From: Blastobasis lacticolella
Lineage: Eukaryota; Arthropoda; Insecta; Lepidoptera; Blastobasidae
Assembly (NCBI GenBank): GCA_905147135.1
Contig: LR990046.1
Location: forward strand, 14,290,501-14,354,500
Direction of reading: 5' to 3'
DNA length: 64,000 bases
Shown here: piece by piece, positions 54,907-64,000 of the stretch
How the letters are laid out: each line of letters begins with the position of its first letter
Position numbering within the stretch: position 1 is the stretch's first letter
Notes under the pieces: generated by a model
The model's database searches: none
Seen by the model: only the letters and a program-made list of their open reading frames with translations
What the model was told of the DNA's origin: nothing
Position numbers and translations under genes: made by a program

Positions 54907-56919
54907 ATGGCTCGTCATCGCAACATTCGCAACAGACACTACTCTGATGATTACGATTATGATGATGTTTACGGCCATTCTGTCGACGACGATCATCCTT
55001 TGTCCCCGAGCGACACATCACAGTGGATCTACAATCGCTCTCGTGATCAGCAGGCAATATCAAGTTTTTTGGAGGAAAGTGAGACCGTAACTGATGATCA
55101 ACCCCAGCTAAGTTCTGATAGAAGAGAATCTGTCGATGTTCGAGGTTTAAATTTAAGTGAAGATGATGAAGCCAGAATGATGTCGTGTTTAGATGAATTG
55201 CGAAATGTCTTAGGTGAAGCTGTTTCTGATGGTGCACTAATTCAATCAGTTATTGACAACAATTTTGAATTTGACAAGGCTCTGGATACATTATTAAAGA
55301 CAAATACGGCAAAAGTACCTGACATTCCCAAAATAGAAGAGAGCAAACCTTTACTTCAAATAAAATTACCAATTATAGTATCAAATACAGATTCACCTAA
55401 GTTGATATCTACTAATGTGGAACCTAAGAACCTTGGAGTGATAAAAGGATTCAAGGTTAAGAACAGTGATAATAGCTCAGGTAGTTCTCCTCAGACACCC
55501 CGGGATCTTTCCCCTGCTGTTGAAAGAGCAACAACACCAAGAATGACTCAGTCAGAAGAAAAGGTTTTATATAAAGCAAAAGAAAATAAATTGGACCCTA
55601 ACATTCAATACTCAAAAGAAAGAGGATCGGACAAGGAACATTTGTATATTGTTGTAATAGGTCATGTAGATGCAGGAAAATCTACGCTGATGGGTCATTT
55701 ATTATGTGAACTTGGTGAAGTAAGCAAAAAAACAATGCATAAATATGAACAAGAAAGTAAAAAAATTGGTAAGCAGAGTTTCATGTATGCTTGGGTATTG
55801 GATGAAACTGGCGAAGAACGAGTTCGTGGAATCACAATGGATGTGGGACGAGCCCAATTTGAAACTAAATCGAAAAAAGTAATAATTTTAGATGCACCAG
55901 GTCACGCAGACTTCATTCCAAACATGATAACAGGGGCAGGACAGGCTGATGTTGCATTGTTAGTAGTAGATGCTACAAGAGGAGAATTTGAATCAGGATT
56001 TGATCTGGGCGGGCAGACTAGAGAACATGCTTTGCTGGTGAGATCTTTAGGTGTGAGCCAACTGGCTGTAGCTATCAACAAATTGGATACAAGTAATTGG
56101 TCCCATGAAAGATTCAATGAAATTGTGAAAAAACTAAAAGCTTTTTTGAAACTAGCAGGCTTCAAAGATTCAGATGTAACCTATGTACCTTGTTCAGGTC
56201 TCACTGGGGTAAACTTGGTAAAACCTGCAAGTGAATCTGAACTGTTGAAATGGTACAGTGGTCCTTGCCTTTTAGATGTTATTGATAAGTTTAAAGTGCC
56301 TGAAAGGCCAGTATCAAAACCTCTAAGATTATCTGTTAATGACATTTTTAAAGGGACAGGGTCCGGCTTTTGTGTAGCAGGGCGGATAGAAAATGGTACA
56401 CTGAATAAAGGTGATAAAGTACTTATTTGTCCTACAAAAGAATTGGCCGAGGTTAAAAGTATAAGCATCAATGATATGTCCAACAATGTTGCATTTGCAG
56501 GTGATCAAGTGAGTGTGACATTGTCTGGTATTGACATGCAGAATGTCTCAGTTGGTTATATTCTTAGTGATCCTGTACAACAGGTGCCTGTTTGCACTAA
56601 ATTTGAAGCTAAAATAGTTGTATTTAATGTAAAAGTTCCTATTACAAAAGGATACCCAGTCCTCATTCATCATCAGTCCCTGGTGGAGTCAGCCAACATA
56701 GTGAAGCTGAAATCTTTGTTGAATAAGAGCACAGCTGAGTTGATTAAGAAGAAGCCACGCTGTTTGGGAAATAATTCTGCAGCTGTTGTAGACATAGAAG
56801 TGACTAGACCAATTTGCATTGAGCGTTATAAAGATGTTAAGGAACTGGGTCGTATAATGTTGCGTGTGGCCGGTGTAACAATAGCTGCAGGTCTTGTCAC
56901 TGATATTTATGTCACCTGA
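54907..56919 (+). CDS. HBS1: HBS1-like translational GTPase
   Basis: With Pelota, HBS1 recognises stalled ribosomes and starts their rescue and no-go/non-stop mRNA decay in the cytosol. It has 670 residues in one exon, the usual length for insects. The N-terminal HBS1 domain lies at about 85-135 (EARMMSCLDELRNVLGEAVS, VIDNNFEFDKALDTLL), then a disordered linker, then the EF1A-like GTPase: G1 GHVDAGKS (252-259), GITMDVG, G3 DAPGH (329-333) and G4 NKLD (391-394), followed by two beta-barrel domains (from about 475; RPVSKPLRLSVNDIFKGTGS onwards) ending in RVAGVTIAAGLVTDIYV. No GTPase motif is changed. The start ATG at 54907 is the first in frame. Divergent from RagA; AATAAA at 57069. Confidence 0.97.
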   Translation: MARHRNIRNRHYSDDYDYDDVYGHSVDDDHPLSPSDTSQWIYNRSRDQQAISSFLEESETVTDDQPQLSSDRRESVDVRGLNLSEDDEARMMSCLDELRNVLGEAVSDGALIQSVIDNNFEFDKALDTLLKTNTAKVPDIPKIEESKPLLQIKLPIIVSNTDSPKLISTNVEPKNLGVIKGFKVKNSDNSSGSSPQTPRDLSPAVERATTPRMTQSEEKVLYKAKENKLDPNIQYSKERGSDKEHLYIVVIGHVDAGKSTLMGHLLCELGEVSKKTMHKYEQESKKIGKQSFMYAWVLDETGEERVRGITMDVGRAQFETKSKKVIILDAPGHADFIPNMITGAGQADVALLVVDATRGEFESGFDLGGQTREHALLVRSLGVSQLAVAINKLDTSNWSHERFNEIVKKLKAFLKLAGFKDSDVTYVPCSGLTGVNLVKPASESELLKWYSGPCLLDVIDKFKVPERPVSKPLRLSVNDIFKGTGSGFCVAGRIENGTLNKGDKVLICPTKELAEVKSISINDMSNNVAFAGDQVSVTLSGIDMQNVSVGYILSDPVQQVPVCTKFEAKIVVFNVKVPITKGYPVLIHHQSLVESANIVKLKSLLNKSTAELIKKKPRCLGNNSAAVVDIEVTRPICIERYKDVKELGRIMLRVAGVTIAAGLVTDIYVT

Positions 56920-57068
56920 TAGATCTGATATATGCCATTAAGATGCCATGGCATCTGAAAGGTGGCCGCACCTCAGATGTAGGTCAATGTAGCTAATTTA
57001 GCTGCTTGGACATTTTTTAATTGCACAATTATTTTTATATTGTATAATAATGTGTTGTGCTAATAGAG

Positions 57069-57074
57069 AATAAA
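57069..57074 (+). terminator. Polyadenylation signal of HBS1
   Basis: AATAAA 150 bases after the HBS1 stop codon. Confidence 0.65.
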
Positions 57075-57297
57075 AAATATTATGAATGAATATAATATTA
57101 TTTATATTTATATACCTACTAAATTAAAGCTGTTGCAATAGTTAAATGTGTAGCTTTATTTTTTCCATTATTTTATCTGCAAATAAGTAAACTTAGTAAA
57201 CATTTTCGTTCATTTGTGACTTTATTTATAGCAGGTATCAATCATTTAGTTTTACATTAGTTGAATACTAACCCATGCTTTTACAGTGTGGAAAAAT

Positions 57298-57376
57298 ATC
57301 CTGCATATTCTGGCGAATGAATGTGTAACCATGATGCAATCTGGTCAGTAGGGTGAAGGAGGGCAGAGGGCAGTCA
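57298..57376 (+). repeat. SINE-body fragment
   Basis: GAATGTGTAACCATGATGCA, TCTGGTCAGTAGGGTG and GAGGGCAGAGGGCAGTC resemble the body of the SINE at 61420-61700 (GAATGTAACCACGATCGAAA, GTTAGCAGGGTCACGG, TCAGATGGCAGTC). It ends at the tail of the RTE copy that starts at 57377. Confidence 0.45.
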
Positions 57377-57907
57377 TCATCATCATCATCATTTCAGCCG
57401 GAAGACCTCCCCCAGAAATATCCATAAAGGCCGGTCCTGTGCCTTCCGCATCCAACTGGTACCTGCGATCTTTACCAGGTCGTCGGTCCACCTTGTGGAA
57501 CCTACCCACGCTGCGTCTTCCGATACGTGGTCGAGACTCAAGTACTTTACTGCATCGACCATCTGTTCTTCGAGCTATGTGCCCTGCCCACTGCCACTTT
57601 AGTCTATGTCGGTTACCTTGGTTAGTTTGTGGATCTCCTCATTTCTGATTCGATCGCACAACGAGACTCCGAGCACAGCCCTTTTCATTGCCCTTTGGGT
57701 AACAGTGAGCTTTCTCATAGTGAGGGGCTCGTTTCTGTTCCGTAGGTCATCACTGGCAACACACATTGGTTAAAGACCTTCGTCTTGAGATACTGCGGTA
57801 ATGAAAATATATGGCGTAGTTTCCGAAACGCTGCCCAACCGAGTTGGATTCGACGATTGTCTCGAAATTGGACCTACCTAGCTGGACTATTTGTCCTAGG
57901 TATGTAT
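57377..57907 (-). mobile_element. 5'-truncated RTE copy, minus strand
   Basis: Read on the minus strand it runs from the segment equal to about 18697 of the full RTE (TAGGACAAATAGTCC) to the TGATGATGATG tail. It has small deletions and substitutions that break the frame (for example around the FDQCV and WPLTM region). It belongs to the same family as 16086-19286. Confidence 0.88.
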
Positions 57908-60299
57908 ATAGTAGCGCGGCGCAGCCGGCGCCGGGTCATTGAGAGATTCGCACCGACTTTAAAATTTTATTAAAATTCGCGCGAGAAACGGTCACAATAC
58001 CCGCGCTCAGCCTTGGGGTGGACTGCTTTCCGTGCTTTGTGGTTCAGCAAGTCAGCGCTATCCGGCATAGTGGCGCCGAAGCTGAATACTAATATGAACT
58101 ATATAGCCGAAGCGATATATTATGTACCAAATTTTAAGGAACTTAACTATCCGACTACGGTGGAAAAGGAGGGTTATTAGGAGGAGGGGATTTGCTTCTG
58201 CATATGACTGAACAATGTCTTGGCAAGAGTGATTTTCTTTGGTATTCGGAAATTATGTTTCGAACCCGTTCCCGAAATTTCGGAATAAGTTGTAATTCTA
58301 GGCCATAAGCTACTACCAAATTTCATCAACATTTTTGCGTAAATAAGTAACAGACATCCTTACAAACTTTCGCATTTATAATATTAGTAGGATACGATGA
58401 CATACCCATGTGGGGTATAATTTATATTTTAGACGACTGCAAGATAAAAGCGTAAACCGAAATATTTTTCAAATACCTAACCATAATATGAGGGTTTGTT
58501 AAGCCGAGCAGGAAATAGTTTCCCGCAGCAGCAGGATTCAGAGATTTAATTTAGATAAGTAGTTTGTCGACGACAGCTTGTTATGATTCGCAATCAACGT
58601 CAGAGCTCGACTGCTGTGTTTGGGGTCCGAATTGGCTGCCTAGAACTATTTTCGCAACGAACAAGACTAGAGTAGAAATAAAAAAGTTGTTTTTGAGGTC
58701 AGGCGTTCTAAGATTCGATTGATCGGAAGCACAAAATTAGGTGCTAAATAATCTAGGTAGCTAAGTATACTTGATGAATCAATACTGACTATGTAGTAAC
58801 AAATTATTGACTTCTAAGTGAAAGCAAGGCAAAGCACCGAGTGCCCAAAATAATCTAAGATAAAACGACTCTTTGGTTGAATATAATTATCTCAAAATCG
58901 CAGAATCGCGTAGAGTGCCTACAATAAATTCCATAGCTAAGACATTTTTTCGAGTATTTGCCTGTTTGACCTGAGATAAGAGGCCTATCCAATTATCTAC
59001 GTCGGCTACCTAGCTGTACCTAGTGAACAAAGAAAGTGGGCTGTATTTTGGGAACAGTGAATATAAGTGAGTGTCTGTTTTAAGCTGGTGAATTACCTAC
59101 ATTCTTAGTAGAGCGGGTCGCCACGCCAGTGAACCACTTCAGAAAATAAGGGTTTTCATTTTTTATCTAGGTAGGAAGCTTTGACATCGCGAAAGGCAAA
59201 CATTACTGAGAATTTGAGAATTGCTTTTATAAAATTGAGAAATTCTTTTAGGCACTCGTGACGGGGGAACATGACTAAGACAATCCGATCCGACCCGACG
59301 ATCTGTAACAGAGTCGATCGGTGTGGAAAGCGTGGGGGTCGTTAAGTTCATTAGTAGACGTCCTACGTAGACGATGATGATAGATGATAATGAAAATACC
59401 ACAGGATTACTGTGCTTACCTATTCCATAAGCCACCCGCACCACAACAACGTACGGATCTCAAAAAACGTAATTTGGATGTTGGAGTGGTTCTTTGAAGT
59501 GCTAACGAGGCTTGGGTAAAATTCACGGGTGGCGGGTCGCTATTAGGCAGATCGGGGCGCGAATAAATCAGTGTCGGCCACGGCGGCCAGTAATGTTGTT
59601 ACACGAATGAGCAACTAGAACCGCTCCTAGCCTATGGGTAAAACCACTTCGTTAAAAGTTATGGCGTTATTCCAAATATTTCGTAGGTCATTATGTACTA
59701 TAAATACACGTAATCTTAAATTAAAGGCAGGTACTTTAATAATAGCCGTTGGATGTGTAGTATAAAGCGAGTCGACTGAGTACGTAACGAGTATATCCGT
59801 CACAGCCCTGGTGTGAGAGCCATCGCGGACAAGATTGAGGAGGCTCGCCTGTGCTGGTTTGGTCTCGTGCTGCGTAAGACCTAAGCTAAGAAGTTGATTT
59901 GACGATCTGTAGCCAAGTGGAGATATCAGTCGCGATGGAAGTTCACAGCCCACTGTGACAACTGCATGAAAACGTCCATATGAAAAAGTCGACTCAATTG
60001 AAATGACAACCCTACCGCTATTCTGATAATGACAACTATACCGCGTTCACCCTGCCACGAACTTCCCACCAAGCAAAATCTAGAATTTACAAGAGCTTTA
60101 GTTTCAACATTCATTATTTCGGATTACGGCTGCCAATCTTAAAACTTAATGAAGAAAATGTTGACGTGTCGTACAAAAGAGTTTAACGCGAGCGACGGGT
60201 ACGCCTCCGTTGATGTCTCGTATATGAATGTAGGTAGGTAATTAAAATTTGTTTATATACAAGTTTGTTAATGCTCTTATTTTAATACAACTTATTATA
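57908..60299. other. Intergenic DNA with Helitron-like and RTE remains
   Basis: No gene is supported. About 58130-58395, read on the minus strand, starts CCTACTAATATTATAAATGC and continues GCGAAAGTTTGTAAGGATGT, like the 5' part of common lepidopteran Helitrons. About 59770-59885 (+) reads NEYIRHSPGVRAIADKIEEA then RLCWFGLVLRK, an RTE-type fragment. The rest is without recognised content. Confidence 0.5.
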
Positions 60300-60440
60300 C
60301 ATAATGATACCCATACCCGTAACAGTAATTAAAATTCATCATTTCAATTCTGCTCGGCCGGGAATCGAACCCGGGACCTCTGCGTGCCAGACCGGCACGT
60401 ATATAGATGTTAACCAACTGACCCACTCAGGTAGTCAAGG
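60300..60440 (-). repeat. tRNA-derived SINE, family copy 3 (best preserved)
   Basis: On the minus strand an A box TGGGTCAGTTGG (60414-60425) and a perfect B box GGTTCGATTCC (60361-60371) mark an RNA polymerase III promoter. They are followed by GATGAATTTTAATTACTG and GGGTATGGGTATCA. The head resembles a tRNA, but the body and copies at 20765-20893 and 22680-22800 show it is a SINE. Confidence 0.8.
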
Positions 60441-60641
60441 AAACGATTACAGGGTTAAACATTTGTGTTATTGACAGACATAGATACATACATAAACTAA
60501 TTAAAATTATGACTTTAATGTACAGCTCACATGTAATGTGAGCACCACCTTAAGAATCATATTCCTTCAAATACAATAGTCCATTAAGACTCTCTGTGGA
60601 AGTAATTGAATTACAAATACCAAATATATGTTTGTAACACT

Positions 60642-60740
60642 TTCACTATACATATTATCGGGTTTGTTACCACGGTTAGTATTGTTTTTACCTCGATATT
60701 TCGACGCAGTGGTAACAAACCAGATAATATGTGTAGTGAA
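60642..60740. repeat. Foldback element with 32-base arms
   Basis: The arms 60642-60673 and 60709-60740 are inverted copies with two mismatches (core TTTGTTACCAC / GTGGTAACAAA), spaced by 35 bases. Weaker pairing continues outward through ATATATGTTTGTA words. No coding capacity. Confidence 0.8.
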
Positions 60741-61419
60741 TACCACGAAAGTCTTTAAACCTATATATGTTTGTATTTCAAATTGATATTTTAATTACAA
60801 GTAATTCAAATACTGCCCAACCCCGGGTATCGATGCTAGCTAGGCAACTTACTATTATTTTAAAATTCTGTTGTGCAGGAAGGTATTTAACCCAAATAAT
60901 GTAAAGGCTTTGAACCCATATTTTCACTTCGTTGAACGTTTTAATGAAAGGGAAATTCGCTTAGTGGATAGCGACCGGCACAACTCTTTAGAATACCAAA
61001 AGTTACTTACTCGGGGTTTCAATAGTTAAAATTAAATGTTGGTACGAAATTCACGATAAATATCACACATGGTATGATTTAGATTTATTTATATTACATG
61101 CATTATATACATTATATTTATACTTTCTTTTATTTTCCTACATAGAAAACAAATTAATTAAATCATAGCAATAAATAATAATAGATACCATAGAATAAAT
61201 TTAAATTACGCTATGGTAATTGGTAATGTTAATGTCAAACTAATAATACCTGCAGAGTAGTATGTACCTCCGACGGTAAACCAGAAAATGGGAGGCACAA
61301 TTTTTTGCTGAGTATTTTCCATACCGTGATCTCCAACCCCAATGCCAAGCGTGAAGGTTGTGGCAATACCTTCCACTAATGTGGAAGACGCTCCAGTACT
61401 TAACCTGGCTATGAATGTG

Positions 61420-61700
61420 AATAAGAGCATCGGTGGCATAGTGGTTAAGGTATCCGACTCGTAAGCGAGATGTCCCGGGTTTGAATCCCACTGCCGCCAT
61501 GTACCATGCCTCTTTTCTGAGTTAAGTTGAATACTAACCGATGGTCTAACGTTGACGGAAAACATCTTAGGGTAACCTGCACATTCAGACAACTGAATGT
61601 AACCACGATCGAAATTGGTAGGTTAGCAGGGTCACGGAGGTCAGATGGCAGTCGCTCCACTGAAATAACCTAATCTGCCTAATCCTGGATCATGGTCAGT
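61420..61700 (+). repeat. tRNA-derived SINE of a second family
   Basis: A box TGGCATAGTGG (61434-61444) and B box GGTTTGAATCC (61478-61488) lie in a tRNA-like head with a CGT at the anticodon position. The acceptor stem does not pair well, so it is not a working tRNA. The body (GTAACCTGCACATTCAGACA, GTAACCACGATCGAAATTGG, GCAGTCGCTCCACTG) follows. Confidence 0.75.
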
Positions 61701-63509
61701 TTGATAATAAAATGTCCAGGTTTATTAGGTCGTCAAGCGACCTATAATATCTAAATTTGCATATTTATGTTTGTTACATTGAAGTCTGCACAAAAACACT
61801 CACAACCTAATCAACATTTGTTGTAAGTTTCATTTATTTTATTTTATATATTTTATATCAGTTTCATTATCATTGTAAGAAGATTATTTACATATGTGAC
61901 ATTAAGTTTACAGACTATCTGGGATCAGATTACTATTGTATAGGAGTGGAAATGCTGGATCAAATTTAAACTATGCCAAGTATTGTTAAAAGCCGACCAG
62001 TGTCACAAAGCCGGCTAAAATTATTTTCAGAAAACTTAATAAAACATATGCAACTATATATTAGTGGTTATTAGTTGCAATTGCAACTAATAATTAGTAT
62101 CAAGATCGTCATTTTGAAATACGCATCGATGGCAACATTATCAAAGATGATTTCGAAGTGGTAACAATGTACATAAATAATTTTGACACCAAAATTGTGA
62201 AGAAGTAGAACTAGCAAGTGTAGAGGAAATGTCTGCAGAAAATAACATCATATAGTATCGTACAGGAACGTATACTCTGTAGTAGGACGTAGCAATCGTA
62301 ACAGTCAAGCATTACCTAGCTACGGCAAATGAGGAAGCGAATTTCAGTGGCGCATCTTTGATCTGCGCCTAGTAGTGGACTTCGACTATTACGTATCATA
62401 CTAAACATATACATTGAACTGACTGTACATCTGTTAGTCCTGTAGTCTTACTAAATGCGAACCAGCCGAGCTCACTTGACCATGTAATCTGATTAGCTCC
62501 TCGAGGTCCCCAAACTTAGTCCTCTGTGCCCCGGGATACATTTAGTGCGGAAGAACAATGGAGACATTCAATTTCATCTTTGTCTATCTACTGAGATGCA
62601 AATGTAAATAATGTTGGAATTGGAATTGTGTCAAGTTTCGGAGCAACTTTGCGTGTGTGTTCTACCTATACTAATTTTCCGACGCAAAGGGAAGTATGTT
62701 ATAAGTTTTGCATATTCTGCCGATGTCAATGTCTGTGGCATTGTACCTCTCTAACGGCTGGACCACTTTTGATGCGGTTTCTATAGATTTTAGTTTAATC
62801 GGAATCCTTATATTTGTCTCATTAAAATCAGTTCAACAGTTCAAGAAAAACTTTGTCAGGGGTTTTTCCAACTCCAGTCGGTTCGATTATTTATTTTTAT
62901 TTATTTATTTAACCATTTAATGTACCCAAGATTGTTACAAAAGTATATTACATAATATATCAGACACAACAGGCCAACTTATTTCTATAAAGAAATTCCT
63001 TCCAGCAGGCCTACAGCAGAGAGACCGTGACAATTAAATGCAGTAAAGACGTTCACAGTAGCAAGTAAAAGCAGTTATACATAATTTGTTATCCGGCATT
63101 TTACAATAATCTAGTAAAGTGCTGTAATGTAACCAGTCTACTAGATAGATATTCAATTTCCAGTTACGACTACGAAGTAGGCGAATCCCGCGAGATCCGA
63201 TCCTTCATTCCGCCCGCTCGGTGCTCTGCTCAGCTACGCAAAAATGGTTTTAACGTTTTTCAATTTCAGAAAACGGTAAAATCCTGAAGGAGACGGGCTC
63301 AATTTACCTAATTTAAGAAGTTTACCCAGTAGAAAACAATATTATACCGGTATTCCGGTTACCCGGAAGTACCCACCTAAGCTCGCAGAGTTAATATGTT
63401 TGTGAACGAACGAAATGAAAGCAACTAATACACTAACCAGATTCATAAACACATTTATGAATGACGTTTAATGATATTTTGTATGATATTTGTTGCAAGC
63501 CGCCACTAG
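61701..63509. other. Intergenic DNA, no gene seen
   Basis: AT-rich. A stretch at 62680-62880 (AACGGCTGGACCACTTTTGA, TGCGGTTTCTATAG) resembles generic Helitron-like interior sequence but has no clear ends. No coding region is supported. Confidence 0.5.
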
Positions 63510-63842
63510 TATAGGTCGATTACGGAAAGAAGGCTGGCTCCATACAAATAATAATTTCCACAGTCAATGAAACTTTGTAAACGCGATTTAGAAACCGTGT
63601 TCGTTTGTCAGATTTTCTTTAAAATATATAGTTTAGAAATACTGTTACGGGATTTCAATATTTTAATACAAATCCTAAATTCCGTTTAATTATGAAACGA
63701 TATATTTTAACAAAATCTGACAAATCACAGCTAGATATTGTTTTCTAAATCGCGTTTACAAAATTGTCTTTGATTGGTTAATTGGAAATTTTGATCAATC
63801 CTCTTTTATATGGAGCGGCCTGCTTTCTGTAATCAACCTATA
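63510..63842. mobile_element. 329-bp TA-flanked inverted-repeat element
   Basis: The element 63512-63840 has imperfect inverted ends (TAGGTCGATTACGGAAAGAA against TAGGTTGATTACAGAAAGCA) and TA on both sides. A second inverted pair lies inside: TTTGTAAACGCGATTTAGAA and its complement near 63752-63772. No coding capacity. Confidence 0.85.
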
Positions 63843-64000
63843 ATTGTGTACGAATGTGCTCTTAATCTGCGAATAGGCATTTCGGCGTATTAATTAATCA
63901 CGAAGTTGGGTAGAGCAGCGGTTGTGAAGTGCCCGCATTTCCTCGTTTGCAACAAATGTAATTTGGCTCCAGTCGCCGTCCGTCGTCAAATCAAGAGCAA

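Noticed and set aside
60341..60440. tRNA gene candidate on the minus strand with perfect B box
   Set aside because: No proper acceptor stem; related degraded copies with a shared body show it is a SINE.
61425..61498. tRNA-Thr(CGT)-like gene
   Set aside because: A and B boxes fit, but the acceptor stem does not pair and a SINE body follows directly.
62708..62920. 70-codon plus-strand frame ending in a leucine/phenylalanine-rich stretch
   Set aside because: The C-terminal part is a TTTATTTA-type simple repeat; no motif or context.

Overview
This is a window of animal nuclear DNA, very probably from a moth or butterfly. The genes are split by GT-AG introns and are metazoan. Between them lies a dense mix typical of Lepidoptera: RTE, CR1/Jockey-like non-LTR retrotransposons, Helitrons ending in CTAG, tRNA-derived SINEs, hAT, Tc1/mariner-like and piggyBac-like non-autonomous elements, and many copies of a GTAGGTACCTA-type motif. 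The species cannot be read from the sequence. I see no bacterial or viral locus, no CRISPR array and no operon.

Seven protein genes are supported. (1) 393-8760 (+): a long, mostly disordered protein of about 1,757 residues whose 5' end lies outside or is not recognisable; I could not assign a family. (2) 12377-13631 (-): a HIG1-domain (HIGD1) mitochondrial protein. (3) 24108-32002 (-): a complete five-exon beta-carbonic anhydrase. (4) 32462-33454 (+): PTPA, the PP2A activator. (5) 36641-38329 (-): a second HIGD1 gene with the same intron position and phase. (6) 44621-53292 (-): RagA-type GTPase in seven coding exons. (7) 54907-56919 (+): HBS1, the ribosome-rescue GTPase, in one exon. Genes 3/4 and 6/7 are head-to-head pairs. 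They belong to separate pathways (respiration, CO2/bicarbonate, phosphatase activation, TORC1 nutrient sensing, ribosome rescue); nothing suggests a joint system beyond shared promoters.

Mobile DNA fills the rest. The best preserved is a full-length RTE-type retrotransposon at 16086-19286, with an open 997-residue endonuclease/reverse transcriptase, a short 3' triplet tail and a perfect 10-bp target-site duplication. Several non-autonomous elements have exact boundaries: hAT (10267-10757, and 51074-52940 with retroelement remains inside it), piggyBac-like (40585-41784, TTAA), two equal-length 592-bp TA-flanked elements side by side (30238-30829 and 30937-31528), further TA-flanked elements (36347-36565, 44124-44512, 63512-63840), and two abutting Helitrons in a RagA intron (45431-47126). 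Stretches such as 20894-22679, 33760-34929, 38330-40580 and 61701-63509 hold no gene that I can support.

No clearly new biological system was found. The points most worth a second look are the unrecognised long protein and its in-frame 87-nt intron, the HIGD1 pair, the intact RTE, the nested hAT element, the twin elements, and the small ORF carried by the tandem Helitrons.
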